In this document: piece by piece, positions 12,076 to 24,649 of the stretch
Numbering within the stretch: position 1 is the stretch's first letter
How the letters are laid out: every line of letters starts with the position of its first letter
NCBI RefSeq assembly: GCF_034190915.1
Contig: NW_026947484.1
Location: forward strand, 207,774,657 to 207,838,656
Source of the DNA: Cavia porcellus
Taxonomy: Eukaryota; Chordata; Mammalia; Rodentia; Caviidae
Direction: 5' to 3'
Length of the DNA stretch: 64,000 nucleotides
The notes under the pieces: model-generated
What the model saw: the letters and a program-made list of their open reading frames with translations, nothing else
Told to the model about the DNA's origin: nothing
The model's database searches: none
Translations under genes and position numbers: made by a program

Positions 12076-12149
12076 GTGCATATTGTCATGGATATGTTGT
12101 CTTAGCTTTCTGTGAGTCCATGTTCTAAATATAAAAACTGAAAAACAAG

Positions 12150-12480
12150 TATACCACACTGTGTTTAAGTGAGTCATTTGTAAGAAAATGATGCACCTGA
12201 AGATCATAATGTTAAGTGAAATGAATCGGACACATAGCTTAACTATCACACTTTTCATATGTGAGAAACTTGTTATACCTAAAGAACAAAATAAAAGATA
12301 GATAATAGGAAATAGGGAAATAGATTTTTCTCAGATGGGAAACAAAGAGGTACAGGGAAGAAGAGAGGGAAACGGGATGAAAACACAAATTAAGATATGT
12401 TGTGTACATGCACTAACTCCCAAGGAGAAATATAAATGTCATATACTGAAAACATGCACGAAGTTTAAAAGGAGGTGGAG
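12150..12480 (+). mobile_element. L1 3' end fragment
   Basis: ATAATGTTAAGTGAAATGAA, followed by a CACATAGC...TCACACTTTTCATATGTGAG block, matches the conserved sequence at the end of ORF2 and the start of the 3' UTR of mammalian L1. The downstream purine-rich part fits an L1 3' UTR. It is truncated and carries no open frame. The right boundary is approximate. Confidence 0.65.
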
Positions 12481-12559
12481 ACATTTAAATAAGTATCTAA
12501 CAGGTAATAAATGTTTAGATTATATATTAGTCAGGCATATGTGCAAGTAGACAAATATA

Positions 12560-13870
12560 GTAAGGGGTAGATAATCCCAAGAGAAACCAGTCAAAGGGAG
12601 CAGAGACTGTGAATTGCACATTGTGCGGCTCAGCATTCTGGGGTCTGTACAAAACCAAGCCTTAGGCACTGAAGAGGAAGAAGAAGGTAGAGTTTGGGGT
12701 CACTCCGTCGCAAAGAGTAAGGCCTTGAGTTCATGTTTAGAGTGGGCTGCTGAATAAGAAGGGTCACACTGGGGGACCACAGGGACTATTAACAGAGGAA
12801 CAATTAAAGACGTGTTACTGACATAGAGAAAAAGGACTGGGACTTGATCACAGGAAAATACAGAAGCCATTACTTCTCTGGATACTGAAATAAAAATAGA
12901 AGTAATAGAAAGATTTTTACCAAATTACCTGCATTAAATAATTGCTTTGTAAAGTTACCTCAGAACAAATTTGTTCCCCACCCCTATGCATATCAAGGAT
13001 AAGCCCAGCAGAAATCAAGCAACACCGACTGAGAACCCAGTGTACCTTTAGGACTTGTGCAATACGTATGTTCAGTAAAGATGCTGGGAGGTAAAGATAT
13101 TTTGTTCCAAATATTTCAAGTTTAAATTCTACAACTTTGTTTATTCTTGATATTAGAAAACTAAAATATCAAAATGTAACAACGTTCTGGTATTGGGTTT
13201 GAAACCTGGCCAACTAATATTGCAAACTACCTTTTATGTATAAATGAAAGACCTGAAAATCCTTTTTTTCCATAACAACATCTTGTATCCTCTACAGTAT
13301 CTAACACAGTTTCACTAAAAAACATACATATTCATATTCCTCAGATAGTATTTAATAGCATGAGCAGTGCAAATTATCTTATAAATTACCAAAAAATCAA
13401 TTTTAAAGAAAAAATTAAATGACCAATATATAACCATCTCTCATATCACATTTTATTAGTTTGATTAGTGGAAATTTTTTACCTTTATAAAGCAAACATA
13501 AATATAAATGAAAACTTTAAAGTAAAACAAATATCATTTCCCCATTTATGATAGAAAGTTAATTATTTCTTTCTAATTAAAATATATAAATTAGGCTATC
13601 CAATTTTATTTCATTAAGGTTAATTCATACTATAATTAAAGATATATTTTCAAGTAGAGTGAATTTTAAATTATATAAAAAAAAACTTCTCAATAATTTG
13701 GACCAAAGAGATATAAGTACGTGTTTATAATTCGGACAAGATTCTAAGAAATAGTGATTCACATTTCCCTTTGATAAAATGCTGAGGTAAAGGAACTTGC
13801 CTAAGAAACCAAAAACAACATTTATTAAACATTTCTGATTGTCATGATCTGGTCTAATCCACATGTACAA
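12560..13870. other. Unassigned AT-rich DNA
   Basis: No coding region and no confidently named repeat was seen in this stretch. Confidence 0.4.
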
Positions 13871-13879
13871 AACAGGTTC

Positions 13880-14035
13880 TGTAGCTATTACTTGTTTGCA
13901 GAGAGGAAATTGGGCACATTTCTGTTAAGTGAATTCTCCAGGGTCACACAGCTGATAATAGCAGGGCCAAAACTTGTCCACAGATGGTCTGGGTTTAGAG
14001 CTCCTGCTGTGAGCTATGATGTCCTAGTAGTAAGA
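13880..14035 (-). mobile_element. MIR
   Basis: The block GGGTCACACAGCTGATAATA, with the flanking GAGAGGAAATTGGGCACA and TGGTCTGGGTTTAGAGCTCC, is the reverse complement of the MIR core (…AGCTGTGTGACC…). It is a relatively well preserved copy of this old mammalian SINE. Confidence 0.85.
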
Positions 14036-14590
14036 GAAGAGAAATTTCCTGTAGTAGATGACAGCAAAGCATAGTGGAGAGATGAAATGTTGCATGGGAA
14101 ATACATAGATATTTTTTATGCTGGAAACAAATGGTGAGGTAGCTTCCTAGTTTGTGCTACAGTGAGACAATCTACAGCATCTCATACATTTAGCATTTGG
14201 GGGTCCAGAAGGGTTCTGTGAAGCACTTTTCAGATTTTAGATACATGCATAGACATCAAACATGAACTTACAGTCTGTTGTTATGTCAGCACTGTATTCA
14301 AGCTTTCCCAGAAATACTTACAAATTTTAACATAAAACTAACTTTCCATAGATAAGTGTAGTTTTGAGAAACCAACAATATCTCTGTTTTTATATAAGTG
14401 TAAGATTATTTCTTCCCTCTAAGACATTGATAAATAGTAGTAGTACAGTATTAATAGTAGCACCAATTTCAGTGTCTGCAAGATAGAGAACAGACGGCAT
14501 CATTTCGATGATGGAAGGATACTGAATATGGGTTAACATAATGCCACAAGGAACCCAGGTGTTATGGACCCAACTTTAAAATGATTACTT

Positions 14591-14669
14591 GCTGGGGATT
14601 TAGCTTAGCGGCATAAGTGCCTGTCTGGCAAGCACAAGGTCATGAGTTCAATCCCCGGTGCAAAAAAAT
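14591..14669 (+). mobile_element. ID-like tRNA-derived SINE with target-site duplication
   Basis: GCTGGGGATTTAGCTTAGCG starts a tRNA-like unit with a B box at GAGTTCAATCCCCGG and a short A-rich tail. It is flanked by AAAATGATTACT at 14578-14589 and again at 14670-14681, an exact 12-bp target-site duplication. This shows L1-type target-primed insertion. Confidence 0.95.
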
Positions 14670-14974
14670 AAAATGATTACTATTTTCTAATCACAATAAA
14701 TATGCCTTCATAATTTTGCTTAACTCAAGCACACACTTATTTCTGTTTCTCAAAATGATAAAGAAATTATGCCAGATAGCAATTTTCTTAACAATCTTAA
14801 GTAGCAATGAATTTTCCAGAAATTTTATTTAATCACTAACCACTGTGAGCCGGTTTATTAAAATATATATACAGATTCATATATGAATGTTAATTTATCA
14901 GCTAGAAGTACTCAGTATATAAAAAGTGTGAAATATAGCTTTCAAACATTACAATTAATGTATTAGCTATATGC

Positions 14975-15085
14975 TGTTATTTCCACTTTCCACTTTAGGA
15001 TAAAGTAAATGGAGGCCCACAAACTTACACAATGTCACATCTGTTAGAGAGTAGAGCCTCAATTTGACTGGATCATAAAACATTT
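14975..15085 (-). mobile_element. MIR fragment (probable)
   Basis: AAACTTACACAATGTCACAT followed by AGAGAGTAGAGCCTCAATTT resembles the reverse complement of the MIR core. Divergence is high. Confidence 0.55.
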
Positions 15086-15497
15086 GATATACTTATTGCA
15101 CATTATTTAGTGCCAGCTTTACATGTGAACTTTCTAAATGCTATCGCATCACAACACAGTTGAACAGCAAGGCTCATTCTGACTAATATAAAGTTCTAAG
15201 ATTGTGAGAGTCTTAAAGTGACTTTTTGAAACTACTAATTCTTTTTTCTGGGGTGTAATTGTTAACAAGTGAGGTTAGTTGTGATAGTACCAAATACGTA
15301 CAGTCTTCTGTGGCTTTTCCTGTTACAATGTTAGTGTTGTTTCATGATGTAAACCCAGTTATTTCTTAACCTGAACTGAGCTGGGTACTATTTAAGCACT
15401 ACTACTTAAAATACAATAAGGCAAAACTTAACAGGATATTAACCATGGTGTGTTAAGTATATGTTTCCATTACCTGCACAACAAATTGCAGACTTAA

Positions 15498-15499
<2 letters not shown>

Positions 15500-15539
<40 letters not shown>
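15500..15539. repeat. (AT)n microsatellite
   Basis: Twenty uninterrupted AT units. Such tracts are length-variable and can extrude as cruciforms. Confidence 0.97.
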
Positions 15540-15543
<4 letters not shown>

Positions 15544-15879
15544 CTTCCAGTAGTAAAATTAAAATGCAGAATTTAATTTTCAAAAATCACAAGTATGTTA
15601 TTATGACTAAAGTAAAAATAGGATATTTTATTTTAATGTGGCTATTGAATTACCTTTGAAGGAAACCTCTACATATAATGTGGTGTCTTTAAGTCTAAAA
15701 TTATATAGGACAAAGTGTTTTATGAATAGTACTTAAAATTGAAACTCCATGTATTGTGCTTAAAATGATACCTGCTATACATTTGCAAAATTATTATACT
15801 TAGCTTTAAATAGGGCTATTCTTAGTGGCATGAAGTCTAAATGAATGTATTGAAAACTCTCTCTTCAAAGGTCATTTTG

Positions 15880-16100
15880 TGAGTTGGTCCAATGAACTCT
15901 AATTTGGTCAATAAGAAAAGACACCCCCCATAATGGCTTCAATCAATAAAATCCACAGGAACTAATTAGGGCGTTTCACATTTATTCATATTTAGCCTGC
16001 TTTGCCTTTTAGCTCCAGACTCTATTGTTGAGCACATTCAAGGAAATAGGTCTATTAGAAATTCTGTGTAAATCCAAGAAAACACAAATTGTTCATCTAA
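15880..16100. other. Candidate conserved non-coding segment
   Basis: No repeat family or open frame is seen. The stretch is less AT-monotonous than its surroundings and contains several homeodomain-type cores (CTAATT, TAATTA, AATTAG) within 220 bp. This fits the look of a conserved enhancer-like element, but that is an impression from composition and motif density only. Conservation could not be tested here. Confidence 0.2.
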
Positions 16101-16234
16101 TTCCTTCATAATTAAAGTTTCTTTTTCCAAAAAATACTGTTATTTTCCCAAAACATAAAAAAAAGGAAAAGTTAAAATTCAAAGCCAGTTATAGTACAAA
16201 TATAAATGGGACATCAGTCTGTTCCTTTATACAT

Positions 16235-16410
16235 GGTATTTTTGCTGACTTTCTTTCTGCATTAGGGATTGATCTCTTGACTTCATGAGAGCTAGAAAAC
16301 TACTACAGAGCTGAGCTATGTCACAGTAAGTGACAGGGTCACAGTAAGTGGCCCAGAATTGTCTCAAACTTGTGATCCTTCTGCCTTAACCACGTGAATA
16401 CTTACTGCTT
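16235..16410 (-). mobile_element. Composite B1 plus ID-like SINE (B1-dID type)
   Basis: Read on the minus strand, a B1-like monomer (around AAGGATCACAAGTTTGAGAC and CAATTCTGGGCCA) is followed by an ID-like tRNA unit (TAGCTCAGCTCTGTAGTAG, ending near CAAGAGATCAATCCC). This order, B1 first and ID second, matches the B1-dID design described in squirrels and dormice. It is diverged and therefore old. The alternative is two independent adjacent insertions. Confidence 0.7.
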
Positions 16411-19400
16411 TTCAAATAGTGTAAATCTTCAACTTCTAAGTTCATATGTACCAGATAATAAAGAATAAAATAAAGACATTAAAATAATATCATTCAGCTT
16501 TCTTTATATTTTTCTTCCAAATTTTCTTTGAAACCTTCTAAACTCCTTAAAGTTCCTTATTAACAGTATAAGCAAACAGAATATGAAACACTACTGATGG
16601 AACAGTTTTTAGAGGAAAATCAATGTGATTCTATTTTCTTGCTCCATGGTTTGAGTTATATTTGTTCAGCTGGTGGATTCAACATCAACAGGCTGTACTA
16701 ATACAAAGTGATGACACCAAGATAAAGAGGCCAAGTTATTCCAATTATTTCCAGAAGCCATGTTCCCCCAATTGCAATGACAACACTAAGTCGTTCACAG
16801 GAACAAAATGAGTGATCTATGCTTTGTATGTATGAAACTTATACCACATTAACAGTGATCTTGAATATAGCACACAAGTAATGAATACAAAATTGGGAAC
16901 AAATGTACTTTTTTATTAAGTAATAAATTTTTTAAAAACCAATTTTAAATTTTACAAGCTGACTAATAAGTAATGTGAACTATGCTGTCATAAGACCCCA
17001 TTGCCCTGGTCTTTCCCTGGCTATTAAAGGTTTTGAGCAAGATTAAAGGTAGATTCCAACTGTATAGCACGCCTGTCCTCATGAAGGAGTGTCCTCCTCT
17101 AATAGAGACAGGCATTCTACCTGGAGAGTAGAGGCGATGCTAAAATTCTGTCCCAAGAACACAATTTGAATTTACACCTTGTCAAAAAAGAAAAATTCCC
17201 CATGATTTGAAAACCAAATTGTACAATGAGCAAAACCAGAGTGTAAGTTGAGGATTTAATAGGTAAGGGTAGCTTCTTAATGATTTAAATACATCTTGAA
17301 ATGCCAAAAGGCAAGAATCACAGCATTCTTCAATCTTCATAAAAGACTAAAATGCTGCACACTGCTTCATTTTGAAATGACGCTTTGTATTTTTCCTGTG
17401 GATATATTTTTATTGCAAAGTTACACACAATTCTGTTTTCCTAATATTTCTGCATAATGCATGAATCAAACAGCTGAACTTGATGCATATTTATGGAGTT
17501 TTTTTTTTTTTTTTAATCTTCTGATCTCAAGCTAAACCACAAAAGGAAGCATCTCTGTCTTTGAAATCCATTGGTTTCATGAATAAGGTTAGGGCGAATC
17601 TGTGAGTAGAATCTCTGTTTTCTTTATATTTTCACCAGTTAATTTTTATCATGCTAAGTCAACATATCCCCCAGGAATCCAAATAAAAACGTGATTCAAC
17701 AAAGCAGCAAGCAAGTAGATGCACCTGCTTTAAAGGTTTCTAAGTTATTGCACTTACTCAGAAATGAATTATAAAGCCATTATCAACCACTGGAAATAAA
17801 GAATTGTTCACAAAAAGACATTAAAGAAAAATTATGCATACACAGACAGTTGCAATGATAGAAAACCTAGCAGGAAACAATTTGAGAACAATTACAAGCA
17901 AATATGCTAGCCAGTAAAAAATGATATAATATTGTTCATGTGAACATATTCTGAAGGAACAGATTTTTGTAGAGGTAGAAATGTTTCAAAAAGAGTAATA
18001 TGGTGCTTTTCTAAAATGCAGTTTTAAATTATGCTTCTGGTATTTTCAAACTATTGTCAGATTCAGGCTCCTTGTGCTCTCTCAACCTAATCCTTTTATT
18101 CAAAACACTGAGTTACTCCTAATTAGTTATATTTTTCTTGTATGACATCTAAACTGAAAAACCAAGCATTTGAAAAATCTTTTCAAAAATTTTTATTGAT
18201 AATTTAATGAAAATATATCTTCACAGAATTTATGGTTTTTATGAAAACCATAGTACACAGTATTTATAGTTTTTACAAAAGCTATTATGACACTCACTAG
18301 AAACAAACCAGGATTTCAGTCATAGTTTGTCCAGATTTTACATCTAGAGGACATTTTAAATCTTATGGATGGCAGAAATTATTATTAGCCTCTCTCTCTT
18401 AAACATAAAGGTAGTAAGTGAAAAGTAATTTTTTAAAAAGTAAGAAAAACGGTGATAAATGCAGGCTATCTTACAATCTTCAGCCTTGCTTTTTAAATTG
18501 CCATACCTAATGCAGTCAGTGAGTTAATAAACAATAGTCTGGAGTGAGAGCATGCCAGGGAGGAGAGGTGGCAAGAGAGCAGGTATTCTCAACCCCAATT
18601 GTAGATAAGATGGTTAATCACAGAATCAGGAAACTATAATGGACTATAAGAAGCAACTTTTTACCTGGATTTTCCTTAAGGGAAATTTTAAAACTTCTCT
18701 AATTCTTTTTTTTTTTTTTTTGAACTTTAATATTATACCATTACTCTGTCGCACAGGTACTTTGAAAAGTCATAGGGGCGGATAAAAGAAAGGATCTCTT
18801 CAGATAGTGAGGGACACACTTGTCAGGCATTTTCTCTCCACTCAGCACTGTCCTACAATTTGCAGGAATGGGAAGGAAAAGAAAGTTACATTTTGTGTCT
18901 TTGAAGAATCTAAGGTTTCCTTAGGAGGTCATGGTCAGCAAAGAAAAGAAAAATCCATGAAACTGAGTCTTTGTTCTTAAGAAAGTGAGAATAGAGACTT
19001 CAGTAGGATGTAATCCATAAAACTCTGCCTTGCATATTCCCTTTTCATTTAAACTCTTACCTGTGTGATTCAGGAAGAAAATCATAGCGTATCAATAATA
19101 GTTTCCACTGTTATTTTTGTATCATATTTTACTTTATACATTTTTGGCATCTGTAATTTCCTTTGTGTTCTTGGATCCCTAATTATACCACCCACTCACT
19201 GGCAAGGAATCTACTGGTAATTCTTAAACATGAAGCCAATTTTATGAATAATGCTGAGGATGACTTAAGTATCATAGATATTATCATAGATTTTATCAAA
19301 GATCAAATAAAATTTCACACTTCAAAAGGAAGTTTAAATTTCTATTAAAACCTAATAAAGTAGATTTCAAATCATTGTTATATCCCTTTAACTCCCATAT

Positions 19401-20230
19401 CAATGCACAGATTTTATACAAGTGTTTTACTTGTTTTGGTTCAGTTTATTTTGTTCTTATATAACTTGAACACACAGTGAATGTACATGGGAAACCAATC
19501 CTGGGAACACACTGACGATTTAAATAGTCAAAATAAGCATGAACTGTAAGGAAATGTCACACACAAAAAAGCACAATCTCCTGATGAAAGAGCGTGATGG
19601 AGCGGAGCTGCTTAGTTCATGACATGGGGAAGCAGAACGAGGGAACACTCCTAAAAACCAAAGCACAAGAGAACCGCATCCATGACTCAACCAGCAAAGC
19701 CTGTTGAGCCAATCAGCAGAGCCTTTCTTAATCCACTGAGGTTGGTGTACCAGTAATAATGGTCACATTTTTCATTTTAAATTAAATTGTTTATATTATC
19801 TAGTTTTAACTACTATAGCTTCCACTTAAAAAAAAAGCAGTGATTTTTTAAAAAAATTTATACAGATAAATGTCAGATGTAAAATAACTCATATAATGCA
19901 AAGAACAGCAAATAGTAAGAAGCTAGCAAAGCCTGAACACAATTGTTACGAGACCTGGCAGTCATGTCATGAAGTAAAGCAAGATGACTGCCTCACTACT
20001 CTCCAAAGAACATAGTTCCAGATGGTAGCTATACTGAGACTTCAGGTTTTATTGACTGACAGATTTTTAGAAAAATTATGTCTAGCAGTCCACATATAAG
20101 CTAAACATCAAAAGATGGGCTCAAACTCGGCCTATCTGGAATTATGTTACACAACAAATTTAGTAACAAGAGTTTAGAAGCCTCATCAAAAATTTTCTTA
20201 TACAAAACAAAACAGAAAATAAATGTCATT
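16411..20230. other. Repeat-poor unassigned DNA
   Basis: No coding region was supported. Only small simple repeats were recognised, such as poly-T near 17500 and at 18707-18722, and a short hairpin at 18231-18252. This is one of the longest stretches in the window without an assignable interspersed repeat. Confidence 0.4.
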
Positions 20231-20234
20231 GCTA

Positions 20235-20614
20235 AATACTTTGTTTCTCCTCTGCTGTGATTCTTACAGGTTCCCCTAAAGCCTTTTGCTCCCAGATGAT
20301 GGGCCTTTGGAAGGTGTGTTGTGAAGGGCCCCAGCTGGCCTAGTGTCTGCAGATGTGTGCTGCTCAGAGGAGGCTGATAGCTGGAAACGGGTTTGGAAGT
20401 GTGTATCCCTCCCACTTCATTGCTTATATAATTCTTCTGCTTCTCAGCCCCCAATAGCTTTTCTTCACTATCCCCGTGTCATTCGCCTTGTTTGTTTTGT
20501 TTTATTTTGGGGTTTTTTTTTGAGCCTGAATTGTGAGCCAAAATAAATTGCTCCTTTCCAAGTAGAGAATTTCTGGTATTATGTATCAGCTATGAGAAAG
20601 AAGTGAGTAAGACA
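20235..20614 (+). mobile_element. Rodent MaLR-type LTR
   Basis: The 3' end reads GAATTGTGAGCCAAAATAAA, then TTGCTCCTTTCC, and finishes with TATGAGAAAGAAGTGAGTAA and GACA. This matches the R/U5 end of MaLR LTRs of the MT/ORR1/MLT1 kind, including the AATAAA polyadenylation signal. The left boundary is approximate, and the run GTTTGTTTTGTTTTATTTTG is an internal expansion. Open frames on both strands are incidental. Confidence 0.75.
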
Positions 20615-20874
20615 CCATCCTATATGAAAGTGAATTAAATAAGTTTAAAATTGCATGATTAAGATAAATTTGTTATTAATACTACATTAAAAGATTTGCT
20701 AGAGGTTGAAAGAAATTGATTTTAATATGAAGTCATAGGGCATTAAAGTGTTTGGATAAGAAATATAAAATATGGTCTACATTTTTTCTAAGCCACAAAA
20801 ATATATATAAAAGACAGAAAACAACTTAATTCCATAACTACTGTTGTAAACCTCAACATTCACATCTTTAAGCT

Positions 20875-21320
20875 GTGTTTTTATCAGTTTTATTGACAAT
20901 CACTAAAAATCTAACAACTAACAAAATGATCTTCCACAAATGAATAGCTGAACTTTCAAATATGTACAATAGAATAATGGTAAACAGTAAAAAGAAATGA
21001 ACCATTTAGTCATATGGCATTTTGAATTTCAAATTTTCTTAACTGAAGAGACCATATCCAAAAAGCTACATACTCTTAAATTTCACTGTTAGGACATTTT
21101 GCAATAGGAAAAAATATAAGGATAGAGAATTTATTCATGTTACAAGCACTTAGGAATCTTCACAGAATATCAAGAGGAATTTTATGGGCTAATGGAAATA
21201 TTCTGTGTTCTAACTGCACTTATGAATATGCTAGTGAATATATTTGTGAAGCTTAATATATTTATACCCAATAGAATGCAAAAATTCCTATATGTAATCT
21301 AAAACCTAGAAAATGCGAGA
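20875..21320 (+). mobile_element. Old L1 (L1ME-like) 3' UTR fragment
   Basis: The order of diverged blocks follows the 3' end of old L1 elements. ACAATAGAATAATGGTAAAC and a CAGTAAAAAGAAATGAACCA block come first, then an AAAAAGCTACATACTCTTAA block and a late ACCCAATAGAATGCAAAAAT block. There is no open frame. Confidence 0.6.
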
Positions 21321-21949
21321 CAAGCACAATCTTTAAAAATATGCTCCAAACACTACAATTAAGAGATTTTGCACATTAATTATTATGAATATTAAACACA
21401 TTTTAAGTATTTTCCCATTTTTAGATAGTACCATTATGAAAATTTATGCCTTTCTCTTTTTTCAACATCATTAGAATGCATGTGAAGGCAATATTCAATA
21501 CTCAGTCTTCACAAAATAAAACACGTATTTTCTATCAAAGATGGTATTTTGAAAAATGGTTTTTTGTTATTTCCCAAAATCTACCCTAAAGATGACATAG
21601 AATACATAATGAAATGATACTTTTTAATTATTGAGATAATAGATTTTAAATAAGCACTTTCATTAATTCAAGATACTGTATTTGTATCTTATTTAAAAAA
21701 ATAAAATTCTAGTTTTAGCTTCTGTCCCTTTATACTGTTAAAATTTTTAAAAATGAACAAACAAGATTATTCAGATTTGAGAATATCATATCTATTTTAA
21801 ATATATTTCTATTTATAATGTATATATTAACAAATAATATACAAGTAAAATTTAATGTAATAATGATGCACTAAAATGCCTGTCTTTTTAACCTGCTTCT
21901 ATTATTATATTTTTTTATTTTCAGTTTGCTCTTTAGGATGCATATGAGT

Positions 21950-22620
21950 CTAGATCATTAATATATTTGATTAACATCACTTTACATTTTATTTATCTAA
22001 TTATCTATAAATAGATTTTGTGCATGGTTTCAAATTTACCATTTTAAACCACGCTACTCTAAGAAAGTATTTTACATTTCACTTAGAAATATTTACAAGA
22101 GTTTCTCTAGGCTATATACTTAGAATTCTAATTTCTGAATTATATCATATGTATATTTTAAGAGTGCTCAAAATTCCTGATTTACTTTCCAGTGCAGCCA
22201 AATATATTTAAATTGCCATAAAGTGTTTATGAGATTTGGAAACTTAGAAATGCTCATTAACCCTGAGAATTTTTATTTGATTTGCTTTTCCCTGCCTAAT
22301 GGATATAAAATAGTATAAACATAAATATAAGTTAGAAACATACTTGAAAAGCTACTGAGGGAACAGTTTTTGCTAAACCTCTAAGAATTTCCTTTATAGG
22401 ATTTTGTTAAATTTATTTCTAAATATTGTATAACTTTTCTTTATAGTCTGCATAATATATAACTGTTCTTTCATATATTTTCATTGGTCATTTTTCTATA
22501 TAAATACTATACTGTGATCCCTTTTCCTAATTGTTAATGAAATTTATCTTGCATGCAGTTGACAAAATTTTTTGTCTTGATAAAATTTTAAATTTATGCG
22601 CATTCGTTTCACTAAGATGA
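21950..22620 (-). mobile_element. Old L1 3' region (probable)
   Basis: Diverged blocks match antisense L1 3' end sequence, including TCTAATTTCTGAATTATATC and TTTGATTTGCTTTTCCCTGC. The latter is the well-known antisense 'tttgcatttccctga' region of L1. Boundaries are uncertain. Confidence 0.5.
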
Positions 22621-22898
22621 AGCTGTAGCATATGACCAGCCTATATTTTATCCAGTAATTATTTTCAGTATGTATTCTAATCAATGAGAACTGTCATATA
22701 TTCATTTACTTGCCTTTAACATAGGAAACAGAAATGTGTATTACGGGCTCTTTAGAGTCTGACTACTTTTGGTCAGTACTATATGTGATTTGTTTGTATT
22801 ATATATAAAAATTCAAATTTTCATCTTTCATAATCTTTGCAGTTTGATAAGGAAAAAATATTGATCACGTTTGCAATTTGGAAATATGCATAATATAA

Positions 22899-22903
<5 letters not shown>

Positions 22904-22935
<32 letters not shown>
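22904..22935. repeat. (AT)n microsatellite
   Basis: About sixteen AT units just left of an antisense L1 segment. Confidence 0.93.
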
Positions 22936-22939
<4 letters not shown>

Positions 22940-22949
22940 ACAGCCACAT

Positions 22950-24496
22950 AAACACACATTTCTGTTGGATAAATTGCTAGGAGCAGAACTTCTAGGACAA
23001 AGGTTATGCATACTTTTAACATTTAGTAGATTCTGCTAAGTGATTTTTCTGAAGAACTGTATCAATTTACATACTAACCATTCATGTATAAAGTTTTTAA
23101 TTGCTTCATACCCAAACTGCAGTGCTTTCTTTTTCCCCTGTTGCATAGTTTTATATTATAGTGTGCTACTACAATGTGTGAGTTTTATTTTACTTCCTAA
23201 TTTGTACTAAAGTTTTTAAATAATTCAATGAAAATTTATAATCACTGTATAGAATGTATTCTGGTTTCTTTTATATTGACTGATTTTTTAATCCCAAGCA
23301 CATTTGCCTTTGCTAAATCCACTCTGTTGTAACGTGTAATCCTTTTATGGATTTAAGTGTTTTGTGAATTTATTCATGAAATATTTGTCTATAATTTTGT
23401 TTTCATGTCATGTCCCTGTAAGCTATTTAAATCAGTGCTAGTCTTGCCTCACAGATACATTAGGCAGTAAGCCAAAGCATATATAAACACACATATATAC
23501 ATATAGGCATACAAGCACACATAAATACCACTCAAGAAGTGCTTATATAAAATGAGTACTTCTCTTTAATAGACATATCAGTATTTCAACTTTTTTTGTA
23601 TGTTATTTGATAGACTGTGAATTATAAGGAACTAGCCTCTGGTATATAATTGTACCCTTTTGGGAAAACTGTAATTAGTAGTTTATGTTTTCTCATTTCT
23701 CATTGGTATGTTTGTAAATGATTTAATAATTTTATTAATTTTATCAAAGGAACTATATTTTCTATGTTGTTTTACGAGAATTTTTTTCTCATGTATTTCT
23801 GCTCCTACCGTCCTATCATTTCCTTCCTTCCTTCTTGAAGGAATTAATTTCTCTTCTTTTGTTCTGGTTTTTGAATTTGAAATCCTATGATTGATTTTCA
23901 CCCTTTTCTTTTCTACTGCCTGCTTTAATAGCTCAATTATTTTCTATGCACTGCAGTAAACTTGGGTAATACAGGTTTTGATAGGTTTTATTGTGATAAT
24001 CAGGTAAAATATAATCTCATTTTCATTTTTTCTTCCTTCAATCACAGGCAATTTATGCGGTTGTACAATGACCAAATAGTTAATATTTATTGTCTTTCAT
24101 TTTCTAAGTGGTTTTCACACTAAGTCCAATTTGTGAATATAATATATTCTGTATAGTTTTAAATCTTGATATTGTTAAAATTTGACTTGTGGCCTATTAT
24201 ATGGTCAATTTTGATAAAAAGCTTCATGAAACACTGACAATGATGGAAATTCTGCAAGAGCGGGTGGCATTTAGTATTCCCTACATTTCAGGTAGGCTAA
24301 CTTTAAAAAATGCTCCTCTATTCTTCCCTGAATACCTATTGCATCAGAAATTAAGGCTGTTAACATTAAACTGCTAACAATTTTTGAGACTCATCTATTT
24401 ATAACTGTAGATATATCAATAATTATTAGGCATATAAACATTTTTAATTGATATGTCTTCCTAATATTTTGACTGCTTTATCATCACAAAATACCG
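22950..24496 (-). mobile_element. Old L1/HAL1-like element, 3' part
   Basis: Successive blocks follow antisense L1 order. The first is GGATAAATTGCTAGGAGCAG with GACAAAGGTTATGCATACTT. Next is the ATTTGTCTATAATTTTGTTTTC...CATGTC block from the reverse transcriptase region, then the ATTTATTTCTGC-like block near 23790, and then the GTGGCCTATTATATGGTCAA block at 24189. Stops and indels are frequent, so this is an ancient copy. It resumes at 24650 after a younger SINE. A few base runs near 23820 are TTCC-rich. Confidence 0.7.
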
Positions 24497-24508
24497 CTTT
24501 CATTTCTG

Positions 24509-24637
24509 TTTTTTGTTTGTTTTTGTTTTGTTTTGTTTTTGTCTTGTTCATTTTTTATCAGTACCGGGGATCGAACTCACGACCGCCTGCTTGCAAGGCA
24601 GGTGCTTATGCCGCTGAGCTAAATCCCCAGCCCCTCA
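24509..24637 (-). mobile_element. ID-like tRNA-derived SINE with exact target-site duplication
   Basis: On the minus strand it starts GGGGCTGGGGATTTAGCTCA, has GCGGCATAAGCACCTGCCTT, a B box at GAGTTCGATCCCCGGTACTG, and an A-rich tail with imperfect CAAAA repeats. CTTTCATTTCTG occurs at 24497-24508 and again at 24638-24649, an exact 12-bp target-site duplication. It splits an old antisense L1, so it is younger than that element. Sequence is close to the other young copies at 38231, 46974 and 60771. Confidence 0.97.
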
Positions 24638-24649
24638 CTTTCATTTCTG

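Noticed and set aside
24540..24630. tRNA gene on the minus strand (A and B boxes present)
   Set aside because: The unit has an A-rich tail and exact target-site duplications and recurs many times in the window, so it is a SINE and not a tRNA gene. The same holds for 14591, 25935, 38231, 46974 and 60771.
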